The notes under the pieces were generated by a model. That model was not told where the DNA came from, did not search any database, and worked only from the letters and a program-made list of their open reading frames with translations. The position numbers and the translations under genes are program-made. From positions 1 through 64,000 of the forward strand of contig NZ_CAMLSE010000002.1 of the NCBI RefSeq assembly GCF_946482605.1: DNA of 64,000 nt. The letters are read 5' to 3'. The stretch comes from an uncultured Dyadobacter sp. Lineage in GTDB: Bacteria; Bacteroidota; Bacteroidia; Cytophagales; Spirosomataceae. The number at the start of each line of letters is the position of its first letter. Within the stretch, counting starts at the first letter, position 1. This document shows positions 52,610 to 61,148 of this stretch, piece by piece.

Positions 52610-54208
52610 ATGAAAAGCCCCGTTTTGATCTTCCTGCTGCTTTTGGCGTTACACCAATCGGGTTATTCGCAAAGTCCGGTATGGTACATTGCCGGAACGG
52701 TATACGACGACAACGGGAAAGCGCTGCCATCCGCAACGGTGTATATCAACAACACCTCCATGAACACCGTGTCCGACCAATCAGGTCAATTCAAAATCGC
52801 CGTTCCTGTAAAGTACCGGAAAGTGGAGCTCATTGCTTCATACGTAGGATACAAGCCCGAGGTGAAGCATATTCCGTCCGTACCGGGACGGACCGCCAAC
52901 GTTGTGTTTAAACTGGATCTGGTGAATGCGATCCGCGAAGTGGTGGTCATGGGGAAGAGAGACCGGCATTGGCGGCGCAAATGGCGGATATTTGAAAACG
53001 GACTGTTCGGAGACTCTCCTTTTGCCAGTCAATGCAGGATCATGAACCCCGAATCGGTGACGCTCGGACTGAATGAAAACACCGGACGTGTTACGGCCAG
53101 CGCCGCGGAGCCCGTACGGATCGAAAATGCCGCGCTTGGCTACACCATAAGCTTTCACATGAGCAAATTCGAGTCGAACGGGCGGAAGACTTTTCTGGCC
53201 GGCTACAAGTTCTTCGAAAGTTTGCTGGCCGAAGACCCCGAAAAGCAAAAAAAGCAGCTCCGCAACCGCGGCACCGCATTCAGGGATTCGTTCCGCAATT
53301 TCCTGGTGTCCCTCTCCCGCAACAGCCTGGAAGAAGGTGGTTTCGAGATGTTCAGGATGAAAACCATGCGGGAATTCTACCTCACCAAAGTGCCGCTGGA
53401 AAAGGAAGTTGCGGCGGGCAATTTCACCCCGTTGAGCGCAGACTCTGTATGCACCTATGACAAAGACAATGGCCATTTCATTTTGTATTCCAACTCCCCC
53501 ATCATCGTATTCCAGCGGCGCCTTTTCAACAGCGCTTCGGTATTCTCGGACTACCCCTTCAAATACTCCCAGATCATATTGCCCAACCGCTTTTGTTCTT
53601 TTTCCGAAAACGGTTGGCTGATTGCCCCCAACGGCATTACGATACACGACAACTGGGCTAGGGAGGGTTTTGCCGAGATGCTGCCGACGGATTACGCCTT
53701 CCCTGGCGATGAAATACCTGCCGCTGTTTCCTCCATTCCGAAAATCAGCGGGGCCAAATGGAACAGACCTGCGGACATCCGGCTCCCGGCCATCGAAGCC
53801 CGGCAAACAGGCCTAGACAAAGACGGGCTCCTGCAAGCGGATGAAAAGCCTTCGCTCATGAAACCAGACTATGAAATCTCCATACGTGAAAGCGACAATG
53901 CCGGTACCATTTTCGATCTGCTGAAGAGGATCCCGGGACTTCGGGTGACGTTCGACGCGCTGTCGAATACTTACAAAGTGTATTTTATTGAAAATAATAC
54001 CCATATCAACGGCGACAGCCAGTTCGACAATAGTGTTGCGTTAATGCTCGACAACGTCTTTTACAGTGGCGGCGACACTGTAATCCCCATGCTGAATGCG
54101 CTGACCGTGCGGGATGTCAAATCCATTTCGGCTGTCAGATATGGAAATTCCGCCGCGTTTGGTGCCAGGGGCGCTAACGGCACATTGATCATCACCACGA
54201 ACAAGTAG
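52610..54208 (+). CDS. Exported carboxypeptidase-regulatory-like plus TonB-plug-like protein without a barrel
   Basis: 532 residues with a signal peptide (LIFLLLLALHQSGYSQSP). Residues ~26-105 are a carboxypeptidase-D-regulatory-like domain (IAGTVYDDNGKALPSATVYI, ELIASYVGYKPEVKHI). A central region (~110-420) of unrecognised fold follows, containing ETFDLVNAIREVVV-like strands and a charged helix (LLAEDPEKQKKQLRNRGTAF). The C-terminal ~100 residues look like the end of a TonB-dependent receptor plug: VRDVKSISAVRYG and GNSAAFGARGANGTLIITT. No beta-barrel follows; the stop comes directly after the plug. DUF5686-type proteins show a related architecture. It may assist export, folding or signalling at the outer membrane, but this is open. 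Confidence 0.78.
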   Translation: MKSPVLIFLLLLALHQSGYSQSPVWYIAGTVYDDNGKALPSATVYINNTSMNTVSDQSGQFKIAVPVKYRKVELIASYVGYKPEVKHIPSVPGRTANVVFKLDLVNAIREVVVMGKRDRHWRRKWRIFENGLFGDSPFASQCRIMNPESVTLGLNENTGRVTASAAEPVRIENAALGYTISFHMSKFESNGRKTFLAGYKFFESLLAEDPEKQKKQLRNRGTAFRDSFRNFLVSLSRNSLEEGGFEMFRMKTMREFYLTKVPLEKEVAAGNFTPLSADSVCTYDKDNGHFILYSNSPIIVFQRRLFNSASVFSDYPFKYSQIILPNRFCSFSENGWLIAPNGITIHDNWAREGFAEMLPTDYAFPGDEIPAAVSSIPKISGAKWNRPADIRLPAIEARQTGLDKDGLLQADEKPSLMKPDYEISIRESDNAGTIFDLLKRIPGLRVTFDALSNTYKVYFIENNTHINGDSQFDNSVALMLDNVFYSGGDTVIPMLNALTVRDVKSISAVRYGNSAAFGARGANGTLIITTNK

Positions 54209-54388
54209 GTGCATGATCGGTAGTCACATCAACCCGCAGGGTCAAAAAATAAAAAATCACGATGCCCGATTTATCAGACTGGAAATCTGCCGCTTACCCG
54301 TGTACGCAACTGGCAAGGTATCAGTCCCGCCACATTGTACCAGGGCACGCTGGCACGATTGTAGCGCTCCCGCGGTTATAGGCTCAGG

Positions 54389-54407
54389 CTATCCCCGACC
54401 GGGATAG
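54389..54407. other. Small palindromic hairpin in the 255-base gene gap before the orphan regulator
   Basis: CTATCCC (54389-54395) pairs with GGGATAG (54401-54407) across a 5-base loop, 57 bases before the response regulator start. The gap 54209-54463 contains no convincing gene. The hairpin has no T-tract; it could be an operator or a leader structure. Confidence 0.35.
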
Positions 54408-54463
54408 TCGCAGTGAAACTGTGTATCCTATTCCCCAGTTCCGATTGCTCCTAACCCCATTGT

Positions 54464-55114
54464 ATGAAAACAATCCTGATCGCTGACGATCATTCCCTGA
54501 TACGTTATGGCCTGAAAATGGCCATCAAAAATCACTTTGCGCAATGCCAGACCGACGAGGCCTGGGATGGCAATTCGGTAATGGCCCAGATGAAAAACAA
54601 TGCTTATGAGCTCGTTCTGCTGGACCTATCCATGCCGGACACCGACTCCGGCGTACTGCTCCAATGGATCCGTAATTTCCATCCCGAAACCAAGGTCCTG
54701 ATCGTCTCGATGAACAATGCGGCGACTTTTGGTAAACGGTCTCTGCAAATGGGCGCTCACGGTTATATTGAAAAATACGCTTCTCCCGAACAACTCCTCC
54801 ATGCTGTCGACACGGTACTTTCCGGTAAGAAGTACATGAGTTCAGAACTTTCACAAATCATTGTCAACGACACGATCAACGGCAAGTCGGCCAACCCATT
54901 CGACAAACTCACCCAGCGCGAATTCCAGGTTGCGATGTACATTATCCAGGACTATTCGATTACGCAGATCGGCGAAATGCTGCGATTGCAATACACATCG
55001 GTGAACACCTTTCGCCGAAGGGTCTTCGATAAGCTGAATGTCTCCGACCGTCGTGAATTAGTCCGCCTGGCGGACGCGTACAGCGTTACTAAGCCCTCCG
55101 GACCAGTAAGCTAG
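54464..55114 (+). CDS. NarL/FixJ-type response regulator, orphan
   Basis: 216 residues. The receiver domain starts TILIADDHSLIRYGLKMAIK with phospho-acceptor D54 (LVLLDLSMPD), then VLIVSMNNAATFGKRSLQM and GYIEKYASPEQLLHAV with the conserved Lys. The C-terminal LuxR-type helix-turn-helix is LTQREFQVAMYIIQDYSITQ and SVNTFRRRVFDKLNV. No cognate kinase is adjacent, so it is an orphan in this window. Its stop codon shares CTAG (55111-55114) with the convergent HxlR gene. Confidence 0.94.
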   Translation: MKTILIADDHSLIRYGLKMAIKNHFAQCQTDEAWDGNSVMAQMKNNAYELVLLDLSMPDTDSGVLLQWIRNFHPETKVLIVSMNNAATFGKRSLQMGAHGYIEKYASPEQLLHAVDTVLSGKKYMSSELSQIIVNDTINGKSANPFDKLTQREFQVAMYIIQDYSITQIGEMLRLQYTSVNTFRRRVFDKLNVSDRRELVRLADAYSVTKPSGPVS

Positions 55115-55479
55115 CCAGCCCGTTCCGATGTCAGCTTCCGATGCTTACCGCCCCATTCACTCAGCTGCTTAAAGATCGGGCCGAATGCCTTTGCCATTTC
55201 GGTGAGCTCGTATTCAACCCGGGGCGGCACCTCTGCATACACCGTCCGTTTCACAAGTCCGTCCGCTTCCATCGCGCGCAGTTGCAGCGTAAGCATGCGC
55301 TCCGTGATGTATGGAAATTCCTTTTTTAACTCCCCGAACCGCATTTTACCGGCTTCCAGCTTGCTGATGATCAGTATTTTCCACCTGCCGCCGATCTTGT
55401 TGACGGCGTAAGTGAGGTCGCATTCGATGATCAGCTTTTCGTTGCTTGTATAGGTGGAAGTCTCTTTCCTGGCAGCCAT
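55111..55479 (-). CDS. HxlR-family winged-helix transcriptional regulator
   Basis: 122 residues. The HxlR core is LTYAVNKIGGRWKILIISKL, AGKMRFGELKKEFPYITERM, LRAMEADGLVKRTVYAEVPP and RVEYELTEMAKAFGPIFKQL. It is divergent from the SDR gene at 55601 across 121 bases, so control of that gene is likely. The spacer holds an imperfect palindrome around 55500 (CAACAATTGGTTG) which could be an operator, although the match to a known HxlR site is not established. Its stop codon overlaps that of the convergent NarL-type regulator. Confidence 0.95.
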   Translation of the reverse strand: MAARKETSTYTSNEKLIIECDLTYAVNKIGGRWKILIISKLEAGKMRFGELKKEFPYITERMLTLQLRAMEADGLVKRTVYAEVPPRVEYELTEMAKAFGPIFKQLSEWGGKHRKLTSERAG

Positions 55480-55600
55480 TACTTACACTTTTGTTAGTAC
55501 CCAACAATTGGTTGTATTACTGCTAAAATTAGATGCTTCCGGCTACGTTTGCAACAGTTTTTTGCCAAACCAATTTTGGATACAATTTGAATCAGAAGTC

Positions 55601-56353
55601 ATGGATCTTTACCTGAAAGGAAAAACAGCATTAGTTACCGGAGCCAGCCAGGGTATCGGCAGGGCCATTGTGAAGGAACTGGCCATTGAAGGGGTCAAAG
55701 TGTTTGCTACTGCGAGGAATAAACAGTTACTGGACAGCCTCAAAGACGAAGTTGCTGCACTGGGAGTACCGGAGCCCATTATTTTCAGGCAGGATTTCGT
55801 AGCGGCCGACGGTCCGCAGCGCATCGCCGAAGCCGCCCTCGCCGCGCTTGGGCACGTGGATATTCTGGTCAACAATGCCGGCAAAAGCCGGCCGGTCGGA
55901 ATTACGGGTCCGGAAGCACCCTGGGACGAATCGATGGCACTCGATTTCGACCGGCCCCGTCAGCTGACGCAGCTGTTGCTACCGCATATGATCGAACGCG
56001 GTGAGGGTGCTATCCTCAACCTCACCAGCACTTATGAATTACGCAGCCTCAACGTGTCGGCCATCGCCAAGGCCAGCATGGCAGTATGGTCCAAACAACT
56101 GGCCGGAGAGGTTGGAAAACATGGCATCCGGGTCAACACCCTGCAACCCGGACTCATCGACACGGAAAACATCCGGCCCTATTTTTCAGCGGCCGAAAGG
56201 CAAACCTTCGCCTCGGCCAAGATACCGCTGGGTGATTTCGGCGAGCCGCAGGATATGGCCAACATGGCCGTGTTTCTGGTATCGCCACGTGCACGATACA
56301 TCACGGGATCGGCGGTCGTGGTGGACGGTGGTTTGAGGCATTATCCGTTTTAA
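55601..56353 (+). CDS. SDR-family protein lacking the canonical catalytic Tyr
   Basis: 250 residues from the Met at 55601 (MDLYLKGKTALVTGASQGIG). Cofactor motif TGASQGIGRAI and NNAG (ILVNNAGKS) are intact, and VNTLQPGLIDTENI and ITGSAVVVDGG are family-typical. The segment where YxxxK should be reads S-A-I-A-K (NVSAIAKASMAV): Lys present, Tyr replaced by Ser, with about three residues fewer than usual between the Ser motif (LNLTSTYEL) and that Lys. Some SDR subgroups lack Tyr, but function is uncertain. It is divergent from an HxlR regulator and convergent with terC, three bases apart. Confidence 0.9.
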   Translation: MDLYLKGKTALVTGASQGIGRAIVKELAIEGVKVFATARNKQLLDSLKDEVAALGVPEPIIFRQDFVAADGPQRIAEAALAALGHVDILVNNAGKSRPVGITGPEAPWDESMALDFDRPRQLTQLLLPHMIERGEGAILNLTSTYELRSLNVSAIAKASMAVWSKQLAGEVGKHGIRVNTLQPGLIDTENIRPYFSAAERQTFASAKIPLGDFGEPQDMANMAVFLVSPRARYITGSAVVVDGGLRHYPF

Positions 56354-56356
56354 CGG

Positions 56357-57112
56357 CTATTTTCCTCCAAGCTCTTCCTCACCCCGTTCGTAGTGTTCGC
56401 GGGTCACAACGGGCTCGGACGATCCTTTGTTAGCCCGCATCTGAAACACGTCTACGAGTAGGGAGAATGCCATCGAGAAGTAAATGTAGCCTTTCGGAAT
56501 TTCCAGCCCGAAACCTTCGCTGACCAATGAGAAGCCGATCAGCAGCAGGAACGACAGTGCCAGCATTTTGAATGCCGGGTGGCGGTTCACGAAATCACTG
56601 ATCTTTTCGGAAGCCAGCAACATGAGAATAACCGTCGCAATCACCGCAACGTACATCACCCAGACCTCCTTCACCATGCCGATGGCTGTGATAATCGAAT
56701 CGATTGAAAACACCATGTCCATGATGAGGATCTGGGTGAGAACCTGCCCGAATGTCGAAACCTTGATATTCTTGCTTTGGTCCCCTGCTTCCCCTTCCAT
56801 TTTGTGGTAAATCTCCTTGGAGCTTTTGTAAAGCAAAAACAAACCTCCCGCCAGCAGCACAAGCTCTTTTCCCGAAAAACCCTCGCCCATGACGACAAAA
56901 AGGTCCTTATCCAGCTTCATGATGAGGGAGATGATCAGCAACAGTCCGATACGCAACACCCCGGCCAGTATGAGGCCGTATTGCCGGGCCTTCTTCTGCT
57001 GCTCCGCAGGAAGCTTCCCGGCAATAATAGATATGAAAATCACATTGTCGATTCCCAGGACAGCTTCCAGGGCAACAAGGGTAAGGAGAGATACTACAAC
57101 TTCAAATTCCAT
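56357..57112 (-). CDS. TerC-family integral membrane protein
   Basis: 251 residues with about seven TM segments. The signature LVALEAVLGIDNVIFISIIA contains the family's acidic TM residues, repeated in VLTQILIMDMVFSIDSIITA. SEKISDFVNRHPAFKMLALS and LVSEGFGLEIPKGYIYFSMA follow as usual. TerC/Alx proteins are linked to tellurite resistance and manganese or calcium handling for exported proteins; which applies here is unknown. It is a single gene, and no other ter genes are present. Confidence 0.95.
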   Translation of the reverse strand: MEFEVVVSLLTLVALEAVLGIDNVIFISIIAGKLPAEQQKKARQYGLILAGVLRIGLLLIISLIMKLDKDLFVVMGEGFSGKELVLLAGGLFLLYKSSKEIYHKMEGEAGDQSKNIKVSTFGQVLTQILIMDMVFSIDSIITAIGMVKEVWVMYVAVIATVILMLLASEKISDFVNRHPAFKMLALSFLLLIGFSLVSEGFGLEIPKGYIYFSMAFSLLVDVFQMRANKGSSEPVVTREHYERGEEELGGK

Positions 57113-57340
57113 AAGTGACTACAAAAGTTTACGCGACAGGAGCGGGCGAACAGGATCTTTGGCCTCCCCGCTCCGTCATCCCTAAAAATCCGGGCCACGA
57201 CAGCTTGCCTCCGTCTGAAACGGGTCGCAGCGGCACGTCAAAAAGGAGTTCCACCCCGACCACCATCGAAGCAGCCCATGCTTCGGAAGTGGAAACCTCG
57301 GCAACCCGGAACCGCGAAGAAAGCAATTTTCCCTTGAATG

Positions 57341-57387
57341 CACATAAAACAGGCACCTTTCGGGATGAAAGGTGCCTGTTTTATGTG
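57341..57387. terminator. Long perfect hairpin, 21-bp stem
   Basis: Arms 57341-57361 and 57367-57387 are exact reverse complements around a 5-base loop (gggat). The stem runs from CACATAAAACAGG to CCTGTTTTATGTG. It lies in the 304-base gap 57113-57416 after the terC start and 30 bases from the SRPBCC gene's stop, and otherwise that gap holds no convincing gene. Probably a terminator for the minus-strand SRPBCC gene. Confidence 0.7.
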
Positions 57388-57416
57388 TACGGATTGTCAA
57401 ACCTAAAACCTGCGAT

Positions 57417-57911
57417 CTAGTCGGCAAGATCGGAGGTGATTTTCTTTTCGTTCTCCGTTTGCGGCTTGCCGCTCGCATTCGGCTTGCCTTTACCGGTCGT
57501 AATGAGGTTGAAAAGGCTGTCCTGAATATAGAAGGTCCAGGCGTCGCGGCAGATTTTGTAGCATTCGTAAGCAGGCACAAGTCCTACATGGGTGAGGGTT
57601 ACCTGCGTCTGGCTTCCTTTTGCGGAAACTTCAAAAACCATGCTGGTGCCTGTCCACTCCGTCTCGTCTTCGGTGAATTTGAAATAATTATCAAGCACCA
57701 ACCAGACCACCTTTTCCCGGGGGACTAACTCGGCGATCTTGATCCGGCAGCGGTGAACATCTTCAAAATGGTAATTGAACACCGCGTCGAGCCGGTCGGT
57801 ATCTCCTTCAATCTCTTCGGACCACCAACCTCTGACATTGGTAACGGCTTGGAATGCTTCTTCCTGCGTATGATCGACCAGGATCGTTGTACTGAAATCT
57901 TGTGCAGACAT
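57417..57911 (-). CDS. SRPBCC-domain protein (AHSA1-like)
   Basis: 164 residues of the START/Bet v1-like SRPBCC superfamily. The start STTILVDHTQEEAFQAVTNV and VRGWWSEEIEGDTDRLDAVF are typical of AHSA1-like members, with LVPREKVVWLVLDN and GSQTQVTLTHVGLVPAYECY as later strands. The ligand is unknown. The C-terminal ~25 residues are charged and probably disordered. It is a single gene in an ordinary intergenic setting with a long hairpin downstream. Confidence 0.88.
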   Translation of the reverse strand: MSAQDFSTTILVDHTQEEAFQAVTNVRGWWSEEIEGDTDRLDAVFNYHFEDVHRCRIKIAELVPREKVVWLVLDNYFKFTEDETEWTGTSMVFEVSAKGSQTQVTLTHVGLVPAYECYKICRDAWTFYIQDSLFNLITTGKGKPNASGKPQTENEKKITSDLAD

Positions 57912-58043
57912 GGCTTGATTGATTTTGGTTGCTGACTACTATCGAATTGAACAACACAAAACTACACGCTCATTTCCAGACTCATACGGTGCTAAACAGA
58001 CATTCTGACGGGGTAATCCGGACAAATCCCTTATGCGGGCCAG

Positions 58044-58661
58044 TCAAAGCCCGCCCCGGATACAACGCACCGAAACGGCCTCACCCTTGCCGCCCCCGTC
58101 CTGGCAATGCAACGCCTTACCTCCCGCCCCGAAATTAAAAGTCCAGGCCGTTTGCGCATCGATTTCAGTGGTGGTCCAGTAAAACCCATGCGCATTGAGG
58201 CGTGCAAACACCTGCTGCTTTGCCTCCCGGTTACCTCCCAACGTAGCATTGAACCCTGAAATACCGCCGGTCTGCAATGCCTTGTACGCACTCTTGCCTC
58301 CGTCTTTCGAGTTGTTGCTGGCACCTCCGTACTGCGCTGCGAGCGTTTCCCATTCGGCCCGGCTGGGTAGTCGCCAGCCGTCGCCGAGCAATTCGCAGGC
58401 CTGAGCGGCCGATGCGTAGGTATACATGCGCCCATAGGTCCGGCAATTGGCTTCGTCGCCGGAAAAACACCAGGAGCTGTCGACTTTGATATTGAGATCC
58501 CGGGTCATCCAAACCCGCTGGTCGGGCATCCGCTTCACCGGATAGGTGTTACCGTCCCTGTCGCGGATGATTTCGCCGGTCTGCGCCGCAGTTTGCAAGG
58601 CCATGATCATACAAATGCAGAGGACGACCAATTTGATACGGGAGGTAATGTCAAGTTCCAT
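58044..58661 (-). CDS. Exported FISUMP-domain protein
   Basis: 205 residues with a signal peptide (LVVLCICMIMALQTAAQTGE). The rest matches the Fibrobacter succinogenes major paralogous (FISUMP) domain: DGNTYPVKRMPDQRVWMTRD, LNIKV, GRMYTYASAAQACELLGDGW, RLPSRAEWETLAAQYGG, YWTTTEIDAQTAWTFNF and VSVRCIRG. Members are secreted proteins common in Bacteroidota and Fibrobacter, and their function is not settled. Usually they occur as lipoproteins or with other domains; this one is the domain alone. Single gene. Confidence 0.92.
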   Translation of the reverse strand: MELDITSRIKLVVLCICMIMALQTAAQTGEIIRDRDGNTYPVKRMPDQRVWMTRDLNIKVDSSWCFSGDEANCRTYGRMYTYASAAQACELLGDGWRLPSRAEWETLAAQYGGASNNSKDGGKSAYKALQTGGISGFNATLGGNREAKQQVFARLNAHGFYWTTTEIDAQTAWTFNFGAGGKALHCQDGGGKGEAVSVRCIRGGL

Positions 58662-58832
58662 GGCGGCTGTTTAAGGTGTGGCTTGATAAATTTAATGATT
58701 TTTCCAACGCCGCACAGCACAGACCGCGAATGCTTTCTGCACACCCCTCCGGAATCCCAGGACATTTCGCGCAGCTTTATAATAGGCATTACTCATCGCC
58801 ACCCCAACAAGGCCCCCGAGCACCCGGTAAAC

Positions 58833-59306
58833 TCAAAGCACTTTTTCCATATAAATCGCATCCTCATGCGGATTGGGGTAGTAGGCAGGGATTACTTCAA
58901 AACCAAAGTGTTCATACAACCTGCGCGCACCTGTCATACCAGCCAGCGTATCGAGCCTGATCTTCTGGTAACCCAGGTCAGCGGCGACAGAGAGGGAGCG
59001 TTCGAGCAGCAGCTTGCCCAGCTTGTAGCCACGGTATCCGGGCTGTACATACATCCGTTTCAGCTCGGCGATATCGGGTGCCTGCCTGCGTACCCCCGCA
59101 CATCCGACCACCTGTCCGCCTACCTCAGCCAGCAATAGCGCACCCGAGGGTGGGCCGTACTGAACCCGGATCGTTTGTAACTCGTCGGCAAAGCGCTGAA
59201 AAGCCAGATCGATCGTCAGAGAGTTGGCATACTCGGTAAAAAGGCTCTTTCCCGCTTCAAAATCTGCATCTGAATGCGCTATAATTATGCTCGAAGTATC
59301 CGTCAT
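58833..59306 (-). CDS. GNAT-family N-acetyltransferase
   Basis: 157 residues, a standard single-domain GNAT. The acetyl-CoA loop is in LKRMYVQPGYRGYKLGKLLL (Q/R-x-x-G-x-G/A in the form YRGYKLG), with the preceding strand VVGCAGVRRQAPDIAELKRM. MTGARRLYEHFGFEVIPAYY is the C-terminal helix-strand. It resembles the ribosomal or small-molecule acetyltransferases of unknown substrate. It is not a homologue of the fused GNAT at the window start. The Met at 59306 is a good start; 171 bases upstream of the neighbouring FISUMP gene contain nothing recognisable. Confidence 0.92.
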   Translation of the reverse strand: MTDTSSIIIAHSDADFEAGKSLFTEYANSLTIDLAFQRFADELQTIRVQYGPPSGALLLAEVGGQVVGCAGVRRQAPDIAELKRMYVQPGYRGYKLGKLLLERSLSVAADLGYQKIRLDTLAGMTGARRLYEHFGFEVIPAYYPNPHEDAIYMEKVL

Positions 59307-59441
59307 GATTTCTGTTTGTGCAAATGCCTTCCTTCCCCGATCGAAGGACGGCTAATCCGTCACAAAAATGGCGGATTTTGAGTTGCCGGTACAGATACAG
59401 ATTTTTTATTTTGGCAGGAAACAGACGCGTATCAGGCACCA

Positions 59442-60275
59442 TTACCTGATCCTGGGCAGCCACATCCCCATTGCCGCCCCGGCAATGCCGACAGCCATCA
59501 ACAGCGCAGCGGTCAGAATCACCAGCGACGCCGCTATCACCACTGGCCGTTTGCGGGTCTTTTGCGCATAGAAATAAAATTCCAGGATCGCCAGCGGCAA
59601 AGGCAACGCATAGGCCAGCAGGGCGAGCACGGTCAGAAAGGGACCGCAAAAAGTCTTTGGGTCAAAACCAACAGGGCCGCCATGGAGTACCAGCCAGCCC
59701 ATTAACCCAATCCTGAAAAACCAGACCCCGCTGACGACCATAAACAATCTCAGCGCCCATTTGCGGTGCTGATCAAAACGCCGCGCCCATGCGTATTTTA
59801 CGGCGATCACTGCAAAACCGATGATGTAGATTGCCTGTATGCTGATACTGATGTGCTGCACCTGATCCCCCACTGCGCCGCGCGTCCAAACCATCACGAG
59901 CCCGCCGCTAGCCACAATGACAGCCGTAGCGGCATAAATGCGGCCCAGCCAGCGATGAAAACGGGGGAATCGCGATCGTAACCGCGGCATCAGCTGTATG
60001 GGCCCGCCGATCACCAGGATCGCAGCCAGCAGCACATGCATTCCCACCACCAGATTACCCTTCCAGTCGCCGGCCACATAGCCATGCGGCAGCACTTCAT
60101 TCCATCGTGCATAGTTACCCGCTGCCGTACTTCGGCCATAAAAACCGATGATGTAGCCTCCAAACAGCCATTGGCCGGCAGTAGTAACGGCCAGCCAGAC
60201 CGTTGCAGCCACTTCGAGCATTCTAAGCGAAGATTGGGATCCGGTGGCGCGGGCAGGTGCGGTATGTTCGATCAT
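59442..60275 (-). CDS. DUF2306 family membrane protein
   Basis: 277 residues with about seven hydrophobic segments, among them VAATVWLAVTTAGQWLFGGY, VGMHVLLAAILVIGGPIQLM and VYAATAVIVASGGLVMV-like stretches. The segment LMPRLRSRFPRFHRWLGRIY is the family hallmark, with the His of FHRWLGR likely a haem or metal ligand. Family members have unknown function, and some resemble cytochrome b561-type membrane proteins. It ends 136 bases before the GNAT gene and begins 87 bases after the Crp/Fnr gene's stop on the same strand. Confidence 0.85.
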   Translation of the reverse strand: MIEHTAPARATGSQSSLRMLEVAATVWLAVTTAGQWLFGGYIIGFYGRSTAAGNYARWNEVLPHGYVAGDWKGNLVVGMHVLLAAILVIGGPIQLMPRLRSRFPRFHRWLGRIYAATAVIVASGGLVMVWTRGAVGDQVQHISISIQAIYIIGFAVIAVKYAWARRFDQHRKWALRLFMVVSGVWFFRIGLMGWLVLHGGPVGFDPKTFCGPFLTVLALLAYALPLPLAILEFYFYAQKTRKRPVVIAASLVILTAALLMAVGIAGAAMGMWLPRIR

Positions 60276-60362
60276 AGCAGAAGGTTTTTAGTTTCTGCCA
60301 AACTTAAAGCCCTCGGTTGCCAGGTGAATTAGACAAATGTCCAATGCGGATGAACGGTTCTA

Positions 60363-60959
60363 TTACAATGTGGATGTGCCACCTGCTTCGCCGCGCAGCC
60401 TGCTCAGGTGTCGTTGAGTGATACCCAGATAGGATGCGATATATTTGAGCGGAACATGCCGGATGATATGGGGCTTCTGCCTGAGGAATTTGGCATAGCG
60501 GGCCTCGGCCGTGAGGTTCGCCATGTCATTGATCCGGTCTTTGTCCTCCTGCAAATGTTTTTGAAGGATCTGAATCGTGTAGTCCTTCTGAGTGGCGCTG
60601 GTTCCGGCCGTACGGTCCACGTCGTCCCGGCTGATACGGAGCAGCTCGCAGTCGGTAATGCAATGCAGGCTTTCGTTGGAAACGGTGCGGTTCATGAAGT
60701 GGAAGTACGATGTGAAAAACCGGGGCCCGTTATTGAGGTCTGTGGTAATTTCGTTGTCGTCGTCGTCCAGATGAAAATTCCGCATGAATCCCGACACGAT
60801 GAAGTTGTGATAGCCCGGTACTTCACCGGCAGGTTCGATCACTGTATCCCGCGCCACAAATACCGGTTTAAACGATTGCCGGATCGAATCTTTGTCCCCG
60901 TCAGGCAGTGCGAGGATTTCCGAAATGTAACCAAACAGGGTTTCGTAATAGTGTTTCAT
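60363..60959 (-). CDS. Crp/Fnr-family transcriptional regulator
   Basis: 198 residues. The N-terminal cyclic-nucleotide-binding fold (residues ~15-125) includes FVARDTVIEPAGEVPGYHNF and SGFMRNFHLDDDDNEITTDL. The C-terminal winged helix has LTAEARYAKFLRQKPHIIRH and VPLKYIASYLGITQRHLSRL. The binding pocket does not show the canonical cAMP-binding Arg-Thr pair of E. coli CRP, so its signal may differ. It is the only Crp/Fnr-type gene in the window, but whether it binds the two TGTGA-N6-TCACA sites at 24554-24606 is unknown; its recognition helix has not been compared. Upstream is a 189-base spacer to the aminoglycoside kinase gene. Confidence 0.93.
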   Translation of the reverse strand: MKHYYETLFGYISEILALPDGDKDSIRQSFKPVFVARDTVIEPAGEVPGYHNFIVSGFMRNFHLDDDDNEITTDLNNGPRFFTSYFHFMNRTVSNESLHCITDCELLRISRDDVDRTAGTSATQKDYTIQILQKHLQEDKDRINDMANLTAEARYAKFLRQKPHIIRHVPLKYIASYLGITQRHLSRLRGEAGGTSTL

Positions 60960-61148
60960 CGGCTATGAATGTTTTCAATGCGGCCAGCGTTCTGAAATTT
61001 ATAAAAATTCCTGCTGACATCACTTTTTCGTCGCATGCTGCTTCTGCAAAGCTACCGATCCTCGAAAATACCTTAGCCCGGCTTGCATTCTTCCTTATTT
61101 CGCGGAATATTCGCATTCCTGCCAACCCTTAAAGCATTACTGCAAGCC

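Noticed and set aside
57115..57420. Small gene across the gap upstream of terC
   Set aside because: The frame runs through the long hairpin and has low-complexity composition without any motif.
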